Assembly (NCBI GenBank): GCA_012959995.1
Contig: DUCC01000014.1
Span: forward strand, 65,439-104,323
Reading direction: 5' to 3'
DNA: 38,885 nt
Source: Acidimicrobiia bacterium
GTDB lineage: Bacteria > Actinomycetota > Acidimicrobiia > Acidimicrobiales > MedAcidi-G1
Shown here piece after piece: positions 1-6,930 of the stretch. The notes beneath the pieces are model-generated. The model was given only the letters and a program-made list of their open reading frames with translations, made no database searches and was not told the origin of the DNA. Both the position numbers and the translations under genes were made by a program. The stretch's first letter is position 1. Every line of letters begins with the position of its first letter.

Positions 1-102
1 GAACAACCACATCATCTCTGTGCTTGGTGAACACCATAAGAGCGCTGTGTTAGTGCTTTGTTAGAGAACCAGAGAAATAACCTCCGCCCAGAAACCGCAA
101 AA

Positions 103-122
103 CCCCGGGGAAAACCCCGGGG
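103..122 (-). terminator. Intrinsic-type terminator of the GSII gene
   Basis: Two copies of the 8-base palindrome CCCCGGGG (103-110 and 115-122) are separated by four A residues on the plus strand. On the minus strand this gives an 8-bp GC stem with a TTTT loop followed by TTTTG, about 20 bases beyond the stop codon of the glutamine synthetase gene. The stem is strong but the T-run is short. Confidence 0.7.
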
Positions 123-142
123 CCTCGCAAGAAACAAACGGA

Positions 143-1156
143 CTAAGCCAAAGCTTCACAACACGTGTTGGTGATCAACCGGTTGACCACGTAAGGGTCC
201 ATGTTGGCGTTGGGGCGACGATCCTCGATGTAACCCTTTTGATCCAAATGGACTTGCCAAGGAATACGCACCGAAGCGCCGCGATCAGAAACCCCGTAGC
301 TGTACTCATCAAAGCGTTGCGTCTCGTGATAGCCAGTAAGGCGTTCTTCGGAACCCGTGCCGTAACCAGCCAAATGCTCAGCAATTTTACCTTCCGCCCC
401 CAATGCTTCACAAGCCGTAATTATCGGTTCGTAACCCTCACGCATCGCTTTAGTAGAAAAGTTGGTGTGCGCACCGGCGCCGTTCCAGTCGCCACGAACT
501 GGTTTGGCATCTACCGAAGCATCCACACCGAAATCTTCGGCAATGCGGTACAACAAGTAGCGAGCAACCCAAATTTCATCAGCGGCGCGCACCGTGTCGA
601 GTGGACCAATTTGGAATTCCCATTGGCCCAACATGACCTCGGCGTTGGTGCCCGAAATGGTTAAACCAGCGTTCATGCAGGCCGTGGTGTGTGCTTCAAC
701 AATGTCGCGTCCAGCAATTTCAATAGAACCCACGCCACAGTAATAAGGACCCTGCGGTGCGGGGTAACCCTCAACAGGCCAACCCAAAGGGCGACCCTCT
801 TGGAAAAAGGTGTACTCCTGTTCGATACCGAAAATCGGTTCTTGATCGCCGTACTTCTCGTAAGCAGCAACACAAGCAGCCCGCGTGTTGGTGGGGTGCG
901 GCGTCATGTTGCCATCAGGCAAACACACATCGCAAAGCACCAAAACATCGTTACCGCCTCGAATGGGATCCGGACAAACAAACACCGGACGCAGCACGCA
1001 GTCCGAATTGTCGCCCGGCGCCTGATTGGTGCTGGAACCATCAAAGCCCCAAATAGAGAACTCAGTCGTGCCGTCGGGAACAATCTTTGTTTTCGATCGC
1101 ACGTAAGGAAGCGGCTTAGTGCCGTCAATCCAAATATATTCAGCCCGCATTGCCAT
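143..1156 (-). CDS. glnII: Glutamine synthetase, type II (eukaryote-like GSII)
   Basis: ATP-dependent synthesis of glutamine from glutamate and ammonia in the cytoplasm. At 337 residues it has the short GSII length rather than the ~470 of GSI. Visible family motifs are AEYIWIDG at the N-terminus, WGFDGSST, the metal-binding GIEQEYTFF, GQWEFQIGP, GDWNGAGAHTNFST and EDRRPNANMDPY near the C-terminus. I chose ATG 1156 because a GGAAGAG ribosome binding site lies 9 bases upstream and known GSII proteins start just before AEYIWIDG; ATG codons at 1174 and 1165 sit upstream of or against that site. It is divergent from a GSI-like gene and a GlnR-like regulator, which suggests nitrogen control. A GC-rich hairpin follows the stop. 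Confidence 0.95.
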   Translation of the reverse strand: MAMRAEYIWIDGTKPLPYVRSKTKIVPDGTTEFSIWGFDGSSTNQAPGDNSDCVLRPVFVCPDPIRGGNDVLVLCDVCLPDGNMTPHPTNTRAACVAAYEKYGDQEPIFGIEQEYTFFQEGRPLGWPVEGYPAPQGPYYCGVGSIEIAGRDIVEAHTTACMNAGLTISGTNAEVMLGQWEFQIGPLDTVRAADEIWVARYLLYRIAEDFGVDASVDAKPVRGDWNGAGAHTNFSTKAMREGYEPIITACEALGAEGKIAEHLAGYGTGSEERLTGYHETQRFDEYSYGVSDRGASVRIPWQVHLDQKGYIEDRRPNANMDPYVVNRLITNTCCEALA

Positions 1157-1355
1157 ATAAATCATCTCTTCCATTTAGTGTTAATAGAAACTTACTCGTT
1201 CCCGCCAAAAGACGGGTGAATCACCCAACAGATTATGCCAAGCAGCCATCATCATGGCTTGTCGGAGTTTCCTTTTTGTTGCACAATTGTGAACAGAAGA
1301 TGAACGATTTGAAATCAATTGGCGCGAACCGATATTTTTCCTCCATGCTGGAGGA
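1157..1355. promoter_or_regulatory. Divergent intergenic control region between two glutamine synthetases
   Basis: This 199-bp gap holds starts for both directions. On the plus strand TTGAAA (1309-1314) and TATTTT (1333-1338) are 18 bases apart and could drive the GSI-like gene. There is an exact 13-base palindrome GGGTGAATCACCC (1214-1226), an overlapping imperfect repeat CCCGCC/GACGGG (1201-1216), and a 6-bp hairpin AGCCAT-CATC-ATGGCT around 1240-1257. GlnR is known to bind upstream of glutamine synthetase genes in Actinomycetota, so operator function is plausible, but I could not match a clean GlnR box. Confidence 0.45.
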
Positions 1356-2714
1356 GTGGAAACCGAAAAACCTTCTCGACGCAGCCAACAACAGGACTAC
1401 GTATTACGCACCGTAGAAGAGCGCGGGGTACGTTTAATCCGACTTTGGTTTACCGATGTGCTGGGCCAACACAAGTCAGTGGCTATCTCCCCCGCCGAGT
1501 TAGAAGCCATATTCGACGAAGGCCTCCAATTTGACGGATCGGCCATTGACGGGTTTAGCCGCATACAAGAAAGCGACGTGCTCGCTCGCCCCGACGCCTC
1601 AACCTTTGAACTCTTGCCTTGGTCCAACGAAAACGAACCCTCCGGCACCGTTTTTTGCGACATCACTAACCTTGACGGCACCCCCTTTGCCGGCGACCCT
1701 CGACAGGTGCTACGCCGCAACGTAGAAAAAGCCCGAGCCGCTGGCTTCGAAATGTTTTGCGCCCCCGAAGTTGAGTTCTTTTACTTCGCCAACAACGACC
1801 CCTCCGCCCCGCCACAACCCCTCGACCAGGCTTCCTACTTTGACCTCACCACGGCCGACGTTTCTTCAGACCTCCGCAAACGCACCTTGCATATGCTCGA
1901 AGCGCTCTCCATCCCCGTGGAATATTCATTCCACGAAGACAGCCCCAGCCAACACGAAATAGACCTGCAATACACCGATGCCATGAACATGGCCGACTCC
2001 ATCATGACCCTCCGGTTGGCCGTAAAAAAAATTGCTATGGAAAGTGGGGTCTATGCCACGTTCATGCCCAAGCCTCTCAATGGTGTTCAGGGCTCGGGCA
2101 TGCATACTCATCTTTCGCTGTTCCGAAATGACGTAAACGCTTTTCACGACCCCGACGCCGCAGACGGGCTTTCACCCACCGCACATAGTTTCATCGCCGG
2201 CCTTTTACACCACGCCCGAGAAATATCGGCCGTAACCAACCAACTCATAAACTCATATAAACGCATTAACGAAGGCCACGAAGCCCCCCGCTACGTCTCA
2301 TGGGCCCGCAACAACCGGTCGGCATTAATTCGTGTACCCATCACCAAACCAGGCAAACCCGATTCTGCCCGAGTGGAATACCGGGCCCTTGACCCGGCAT
2401 GCAACCCCTACCTGGCTTTCTCAGTTCTCCTAGCCGCCGGCCTTCGAGGCATCGAACAAAACTTGTCCCTGCCCGAAGAAGCAACCGCCAACTTGTACAA
2501 CCTGACCCGCAACGAACAACGAGACCTCGGGGTTAACCGGCTACCCGCCAGCCTGCATGAAGCCCTCGATGAAATGGAAGATTCTACTTTGATGCGTGAA
2601 GCTTTAGGGGACCACATTTTTGAATGGTTCCTGCGCAACAAACGCGCCGAATGGGACCACTACCAACAGCAAGTGACCCCCTTTGAATTGGAGCGGTACC
2701 TCCCGTCTTGGTAG
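1356..2714 (+). CDS. Glutamine synthetase, type I family (GlnA2-like)
   Basis: A 452-residue member of the GSI superfamily. Visible motifs are FDGSAIDGF, the metal-binding EVEFF, SPSQHEIDL, the ATP/ammonia region GSGMHTHLSLF, NRSALIRVP and EYRALDPACNPYLAFS. The length is that of the short, insertion-free GSI-alpha form, like mycobacterial GlnA2. A tyrosine occurs in the sequence NLYNLT, near the place of the adenylylation tyrosine of GSI-beta enzymes, but modification cannot be judged from this. GTG 1356 is the only in-frame start that keeps the N-terminus; a GGAGG lies directly against it (1350-1354), which is unusually close. It is followed after 12 bases by a GlnR-like gene, implying one operon. 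Substrate could be glutamate or, as for some GlnA paralogues, another gamma-glutamyl acceptor. Confidence 0.9.
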   Translation: METEKPSRRSQQQDYVLRTVEERGVRLIRLWFTDVLGQHKSVAISPAELEAIFDEGLQFDGSAIDGFSRIQESDVLARPDASTFELLPWSNENEPSGTVFCDITNLDGTPFAGDPRQVLRRNVEKARAAGFEMFCAPEVEFFYFANNDPSAPPQPLDQASYFDLTTADVSSDLRKRTLHMLEALSIPVEYSFHEDSPSQHEIDLQYTDAMNMADSIMTLRLAVKKIAMESGVYATFMPKPLNGVQGSGMHTHLSLFRNDVNAFHDPDAADGLSPTAHSFIAGLLHHAREISAVTNQLINSYKRINEGHEAPRYVSWARNNRSALIRVPITKPGKPDSARVEYRALDPACNPYLAFSVLLAAGLRGIEQNLSLPEEATANLYNLTRNEQRDLGVNRLPASLHEALDEMEDSTLMREALGDHIFEWFLRNKRAEWDHYQQQVTPFELERYLPSW

Positions 2715-2726
2715 CGGGCTGCTCTC

Positions 2727-3407
2727 ATGGAACCACTCCTCGTTTTCGGCAACCCGCCGCCGCCTGAACTGACCCAAGCTCTCGACATGGGCTCGTGGGC
2801 TTGGAAGCCGGTGGCCAACTACGAACAGGCCTTAACCGCCGAACCCAACGAAGGCTGGGCCGGGGCAATAATTGCCGCCGACACCGACCTGTCGGCCGCC
2901 TTAAGTTTTTGCCGGAACCTACGCCAAGGCGACAACCCGCTAAAACCTGTGTTGTTCCTGGTTAAGGCAACCCAACTCGGCGACCTCGCTTGGCGCGACG
3001 AACTCTTTGACGATTTTATTTTAACCCCGCTGCGGCCCGAAGAACTCCAAGCCCGCCTACAACACCTTTTTTGGCGCACTGGCCGAGGCACCCGCCCCGA
3101 ACTCATTGAGTACGGCCCCCTTACCCTCAACACCGAAACCTACCAAGCAGCCCTAGACGGACGGCCGCTTGACCTGACCTACATGGAATACGAACTCTTG
3201 AAGTTCTTAACCTCGCGCCCCGGCAAAGTCTTTACCCGCGAAACGCTACTCAGCGAAGTATGGGGCTACGACTACTTTGGTGGTGCCCGCACCGTCGACG
3301 TGCACGTACGTCGTCTGCGAGCGAAACTCAGCGAAGAACACGCCAACTTGATTCAAACAGTGCGCAGCGTGGGTTACCGGTTTGGGCAATCCCGCTGGGG
3401 GCTTTAA
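2727..3407 (+). CDS. glnR: GlnR-like orphan response regulator (OmpR-type winged helix)
   Basis: A 226-residue two-domain regulator. Residues ~1-110 resemble a receiver fold but start with LLVFGNPPP, so the acidic pair usual at the end of strand 1 is missing; this is typical of GlnR, which is not a classical phospho-switch. Residues ~118-222 form an OmpR/PhoB winged helix, with LTYMEYELLKFL, PGKVFTRETLLSEVWGYDY, ARTVDVHVRRLRAKL and TVRSVGYRF, very close in pattern to actinobacterial GlnR. GlnR globally controls nitrogen genes including glutamine synthetases. Position 12 bases after a glutamine synthetase gene supports the assignment. No cognate kinase gene is adjacent. Confidence 0.85.
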   Translation: MEPLLVFGNPPPPELTQALDMGSWAWKPVANYEQALTAEPNEGWAGAIIAADTDLSAALSFCRNLRQGDNPLKPVLFLVKATQLGDLAWRDELFDDFILTPLRPEELQARLQHLFWRTGRGTRPELIEYGPLTLNTETYQAALDGRPLDLTYMEYELLKFLTSRPGKVFTRETLLSEVWGYDYFGGARTVDVHVRRLRAKLSEEHANLIQTVRSVGYRFGQSRWGL

Positions 3408-3596
3408 CTAACCCTCGGTCGGGCCCTGGTAAGGGTTGGCTTCACTAACCGCAAGTAGCTCTGACCCCTCGTGGTCGGCATCTACGGTATTTTTTAACTT
3501 ACCGCCGATAACTGCCGCCCCTAAAGCGCCACTCATCAATACCCCCACGGGGATAACCACCACTAACAACACGATCATAATTATTGCGCCAATCAT
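3408..3596 (-). CDS. Small single-pass membrane protein
   Basis: A 62-residue protein with a hydrophobic segment at about residues 2-31, rich in Ile, Val, Leu and Gly, followed by a short polar tail with DADHEGSELL. This layout matches a small protein of unknown role that is common in Actinomycetota. It ends exactly one base after the convergent GlnR-like stop codon and follows ridA on the same strand by 44 bases, so it may be the last gene of that run. No clear ribosome binding site is visible. Function is unknown. Confidence 0.65.
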   Translation of the reverse strand: MIGAIIMIVLLVVVIPVGVLMSGALGAAVIGGKLKNTVDADHEGSELLAVSEANPYQGPTEG

Positions 3597-3640
3597 GGTT
3601 GCAGTCTGCCACGAAAAAGACCATGAAGCGAACCTCGGGG

Positions 3641-3988
3641 CTAACCCAAGTAAGCCTGCGCTTCAATCTCTACTTGCGCACCCAACGGCAAGGCAGCAAC
3701 CGCCACAGCAGAACGAGCCGGGCGATGGTCGCCAAAAGCCGCACAGTACAAATCGTTCATGACGGCGTAGTCGGCCATATCCACCAAAAATACGGTGGTT
3801 TTGACCACATCGGCCATGGTGGCTCCGGCCGTGGCCAGTACCTGTTCAAGGTTTTCTAAAGCCTGGTTTAGCTGAGCAGTCATGCCGCCTTCAACCAAAG
3901 CACCATCCGCAATACCTATTTGGCCGCTGGTGATCAATAAATCACCGGCACGCATAATCGGGGTATAAGGGCCAACAGGTTTCGACAT
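3641..3988 (-). CDS. ridA: RidA family enamine/imine deaminase
   Basis: A 115-residue RidA (YjgF/YER057c/UK114) protein. RidA hydrolyses reactive 2-aminoacrylate and related enamines released by PLP enzymes, protecting other enzymes. The sequence shows the family course: GPYTPIMRAG, LLITSGQIG, the central region around MADVVKTTVFLVDM, and near the C-terminus the conserved arginine and glutamate in RSAVAVAALPLGAQVEIEA. ATG 3988 is preceded by a good GGAG site. It starts 8 bases after the stop of the 2Fe-2S/XDH-like fusion, so the two are probably co-transcribed. RidA homologues often accompany purine or nitrogen catabolic enzymes. Confidence 0.9.
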   Translation of the reverse strand: MSKPVGPYTPIMRAGDLLITSGQIGIADGALVEGGMTAQLNQALENLEQVLATAGATMADVVKTTVFLVDMADYAVMNDLYCAAFGDHRPARSAVAVAALPLGAQVEIEAQAYLG

Positions 3989-3996
3989 TAATGCTC

Positions 3997-5535
3997 CTAG
4001 TTAGGTAATCCGGTAGGCCACCGAGAAGGGGTGCCCAAATGCAACCATACCGCCGCCGCTACCGCAGCGAACACTGCATCGGACCCATTTACTGGTGGAC
4101 CAGTATCTGGTTCGATAGTTACCGAAACGTGAGGCATTTCAGTGGCCCGCACCACACCAAAAGACCGCACCGTGAGGTCATGTACTTGACCCTCGGCATC
4201 TACGCTTAACGATTCAGAAGTCACCCAACTCCACGCCATGTGGGCGGCCCCTATGCAATAGGAACGCAAAACAACCGCATCTAACGGGTCACCGCAGCGC
4301 ACGGTTAACGAAATTTCTTCTGCGGAAACCGTGGCCGAAGCTACCGCACCGTTGGGGGCAACCACCGGAGACAACGACCCGGTTGCCGCAGCCAAAAGGG
4401 CTACCGCTTCGGCCCATCCAGCAGCGCGGAGATCCGCTGAGGTTGGTGGCCCTTTAAGGTCTACCTCTTCTACTTGCAGGCCGGGAGCAATCGCATTTAT
4501 GGCCTCGGTGATGCCAGGAGTGCGAGCCACCCGCACTCTTCCTTGCCCATCGGCGTTGAGGCCAGCAGCCAACGGGGGGCGCTTGCTGCCCATGCGAACT
4601 GCGTCTTCTCGGCTGAGTTGCACCAACACCGGGCGGCCATGGAGGTCCGCTAATTGGCGAGCGGCTTGCCGTACGGGGGAATCCAACTTGGCCCCGAATG
4701 CGCCGCCATTAGTTACCGGCGACGACGGCTCACCACCTGGCGCACACCATGAAGCATCGGTTTCTAAATAGGCCGGGTCCACCCAAGAGGTCTGCAAGGT
4801 GGCCGCCCAGTCCCCCGGAGGAACCGCTAAAGGAGGTTGGGACTCCACGGTGGTGCGGCGCCCTTGTATCTGGCCTGCTTGACGTCGGGCTTCGGTTAAC
4901 GACTCAGCCACCAGCCAGCCACCTTGGCCATCAGGGACCGCCACTAAACAATCATCGGGGGCCGTATCGGCAGAAAAACCGCCTTGACCAGCGGCCACCT
5001 CGGGCCCCACCGCTTGTGGCGTTCCGCCCTCTAGGGAAGCGCGTTGGGTGGCCAAGCCAGGGTCGCTCACCGGGTGGTCTTGACCAAAAGCCACCCAAGA
5101 TTCAGTAATGGTCTGCCAACCCGTGCAACGACAAAGGTGGGCGTGAAGCGAACGCGCCACCCGGTCGGGGTCCGTTTCGTCACGGGACTGCAGGTCGGCA
5201 AAACGCATAATGATACCCGGGGTACAAAACCCGCACTGTGTGCCGCCGGTAGCGCACAGAGCCTCGGTCCAACCTTGACGAGTTTCTTCTGGCAGTCCCG
5301 TCAGGGTGGTGATCTCTCGGCCGACCACTCGCCGGGCCGGGGTTACGCAAGCCACCCGGGCTTGGCCATCAACGAGCACCGTACAGCACCCGCATTGGCC
5401 TTGAGGACTGCACCCATCTTTTACGGTGGTGTTTCCGCAGTGATCACGCAGCACCTCCAACAGGGTCAACCCAATGTCTGGCACCTCAACGCTTGAACCA
5501 TCAATACGTAGCGAAAGCAAAGGGGGTGCATTCAT
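3997..5535 (-). CDS. 2Fe-2S protein fused to a shortened xanthine-dehydrogenase-like domain
   Basis: A 512-residue protein in two parts. Residues 1-~145 are the iron-sulfur subunit of the xanthine dehydrogenase/CO dehydrogenase family, with plant-type 2Fe-2S cysteines C42, C48, C51 and C63 and a second cluster set C101, C104, C135 and C137. Residues ~190-510 resemble pieces of the molybdenum subunit: GGAFGAKLDSPVRQAARQLA, GRPVLVQLSREDAVRMGSKRPP, and a C-terminal stretch like the family end (RATEMPHVSVTIEPDTGPPVNGSDA). A normal Mo subunit is about 750 residues; this is about 320 and the usual GxGE catalytic glutamate motif near the end is not seen. The FAD subunit is absent here. It could be a degenerate electron-transfer or assembly protein rather than a hydroxylase. 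Start ATG 5535 preferred over TTG 5541. Confidence 0.75.
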   Translation of the reverse strand: MNAPPLLSLRIDGSSVEVPDIGLTLLEVLRDHCGNTTVKDGCSPQGQCGCCTVLVDGQARVACVTPARRVVGREITTLTGLPEETRQGWTEALCATGGTQCGFCTPGIIMRFADLQSRDETDPDRVARSLHAHLCRCTGWQTITESWVAFGQDHPVSDPGLATQRASLEGGTPQAVGPEVAAGQGGFSADTAPDDCLVAVPDGQGGWLVAESLTEARRQAGQIQGRRTTVESQPPLAVPPGDWAATLQTSWVDPAYLETDASWCAPGGEPSSPVTNGGAFGAKLDSPVRQAARQLADLHGRPVLVQLSREDAVRMGSKRPPLAAGLNADGQGRVRVARTPGITEAINAIAPGLQVEEVDLKGPPTSADLRAAGWAEAVALLAAATGSLSPVVAPNGAVASATVSAEEISLTVRCGDPLDAVVLRSYCIGAAHMAWSWVTSESLSVDAEGQVHDLTVRSFGVVRATEMPHVSVTIEPDTGPPVNGSDAVFAAVAAAVWLHLGTPSRWPTGLPN

Positions 5536-5551
5536 AAACAAGAGTGTGCCG

Positions 5552-5582
5552 TTGTCAACGCAACAAATCCCCCCATTACACT
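5552..5582 (+). promoter_or_regulatory. Promoter of the Tat lipoprotein gene
   Basis: TTGTCA (5552-5557) and TACACT (5577-5582) are 19 bases apart, and GTG 5589 follows 6 bases after the -10 box, so the transcript would begin at or next to the start codon. Confidence 0.5.
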
Positions 5583-5588
5583 CGCATC

Positions 5589-6494
5589 GTGTATCTTCGC
5601 TCTTCGCTTACCCGCCGTCGCATGCTCTTAGGGCTCGCCGGGGTCACCGGAACCGCCGTGCTGGCAAGTTGCGGAAGTACCTCAACGCTTCCCCTAGCCA
5701 GCACCACCACCTTGGCAAAAGAGCCCACCGGTTACGGGTTAGGCGCTCGGTTCCCTGACGGATACAACTCATCAACAATAATGGCCATTGGGAGCCCTCA
5801 GCGCGCCCCTTACGTGTTGCAAGGAAGCGACGGATGGCCAATTACTGAAAACGTTCCTGACAGCATTGAGTTGATCATCGAACACGAGGGGGCAACATTG
5901 GGACCCCTCACCATTAACCGGCACGGCGAACCAGGCTCCACCCCTTATTACCCTCTCATTTTTACTCCACCGACCGTCGGGGTTTACACGGTCACTTTGA
6001 ACGGATCAACAGCCACCCATCTCTTTAAAGTAAAAGAACCCGGAGACCTGCCAATGCTTCTTGTGGGGGAACAACTCCCACCCATTGAGACACCCACCAT
6101 GATCAACCCGCAAGGCATCGAACCCGTGTGTAGCCGTTTCGAAGAGCCCTGCCCTTTTCATCAACTCTCGGTCACCGAAGCCTTAAAGCAATCTCGGCCA
6201 ATCGCAGTTTTAGTATCTACTCCCGGCTTTTGCCAAAGCGATGTTTGCGGCCCAGCAGTGGAAGTACTCATCGCCGCTATCGCTTTGCAAGAACACGACT
6301 GGTCGGTAATTCACGCCGAAGTTTATGTAGGGCCAAACAACAATGACTTTACTACCGCACCAGTAATCGATGCTTTAGGTTTGCCTTTTGAGCCCAGCCT
6401 TTATGTGGCCAATGCGCAAGGCACCATCACCGAAGTTGTTCATTTAACTATGGACCAACGTGAGGTAACCGCCGCTTTGGCTACCGCTGTCTAA
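5589..6494 (+). CDS. Tat-type lipoprotein with thioredoxin-like motif
   Basis: A 301-residue exported protein. The N-terminus has twin arginines (TRRRMLLGLAG) then a hydrophobic stretch ending in the lipobox VLASC, so it is likely folded, exported by Tat and lipid-anchored outside the membrane. Residues ~45-150 look like an immunoglobulin-like or cupredoxin-like beta domain (GVYTVTLNGS). Residues ~185-300 carry STPGFCQSDVCGPAVEVL, a pattern of actinobacterial thioredoxin/TlpA-like proteins with two cysteines four residues apart, followed by a thioredoxin-like FEPSLYVANAQG strand. GTG 5589 is chosen over GTG 5544 because it gives a normal signal peptide and fits a -10 box. A role in extracytoplasmic thiol redox is inference. 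Confidence 0.75.
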   Translation: MYLRSSLTRRRMLLGLAGVTGTAVLASCGSTSTLPLASTTTLAKEPTGYGLGARFPDGYNSSTIMAIGSPQRAPYVLQGSDGWPITENVPDSIELIIEHEGATLGPLTINRHGEPGSTPYYPLIFTPPTVGVYTVTLNGSTATHLFKVKEPGDLPMLLVGEQLPPIETPTMINPQGIEPVCSRFEEPCPFHQLSVTEALKQSRPIAVLVSTPGFCQSDVCGPAVEVLIAAIALQEHDWSVIHAEVYVGPNNNDFTTAPVIDALGLPFEPSLYVANAQGTITEVVHLTMDQREVTAALATAV

Positions 6495-6495
6495 C

Positions 6496-6810
6496 CTAGT
6501 TTTTTCCGCAACCGCAACTATGAGAAGCATCCGGGTTGTTGATAGAAAACCCTGATTGTTCAAGACCCTCTTGATAATCCAAAACCGCTCCTACCAAAAG
6601 TTCGGCGCTGGCTGGGTCAACGACTACTCGCACCGTCCCGTAGGCCTCTTCAAGGTCGTCGGTTGCTTGGTCGGTGTCGAAAAACATTTCGTAACTGGGT
6701 CCTGAACAACCGCCCGGTTTGGCAGCTACCCGCAGGGCCAAGCCTTCTTCGTCTTCGGTGGCCAACAACTCGCCCACTTTGGTTGTTGCACTTTCGGTCA
6801 AAGTAATCAT
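6496..6810 (-). CDS. erpA: A-type iron-sulfur carrier (IscA/ErpA/HesB family)
   Basis: A 104-residue Fe-S cluster carrier that hands assembled clusters to target apoproteins. The three ligand cysteines of the family are present: C35 in GGCSG and C99 and C101 in the C-terminal SCGCGKN. The fold pattern (ALRVAAKPGGCSGPSYEM, VVVDPASAELLVGAVLDY) is typical, as is the length. ATG 6810 is preceded by GAGGAGG with 7-base spacing. It faces the Mrp ATPase gene head to head across 120 bp, so two Fe-S trafficking proteins share a divergent control region. It converges with the lipoprotein gene with no gap for a separate terminator. ErpA versus other A-type names cannot be settled from sequence alone. 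Confidence 0.9.
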   Translation of the reverse strand: MITLTESATTKVGELLATEDEEGLALRVAAKPGGCSGPSYEMFFDTDQATDDLEEAYGTVRVVVDPASAELLVGAVLDYQEGLEQSGFSINNPDASHSCGCGKN

Positions 6811-6834
6811 CGGTCGGCCTCCTCAGGCGATCCT

Positions 6835-6866
6835 CTGGAGCCAAATTCTCCAGTAGCCAAAGTGTA
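6835..6866 (-). promoter_or_regulatory. erpA promoter -10 and leader hairpin/operator
   Basis: On the minus strand a TACACT box (6861-6866) is followed at the expected start of transcription by an inverted repeat with arms CTGGAG and CTCCAG (6848-6853 and 6835-6840) around a 7-base loop. It could be a regulator site or a 5' leader hairpin ahead of the Fe-S carrier gene. Confidence 0.4.
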
Positions 6867-6895
6867 GCCACTTAAAAGGATTTATCCAGCACATC

Positions 6896-6924
6896 TTGTT
6901 CACGCTCGCTTTGCGTTCTAGGCT
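6896..6924 (+). promoter_or_regulatory. Promoter of the Mrp gene
   Basis: TTGTTC (6896-6901), a 17-base spacer, and TAGGCT (6919-6924) form a good sigma70-type promoter. GTG 6931 begins only 6 bases later, so the mRNA is predicted to be leaderless. Confidence 0.6.
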
Positions 6925-6930
6925 TCACCG

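Noticed and set aside
239-1219. Several long plus-strand frames opposite the GSII gene
   Set aside because: They are shadows of a strongly conserved gene; no start signals or protein families.
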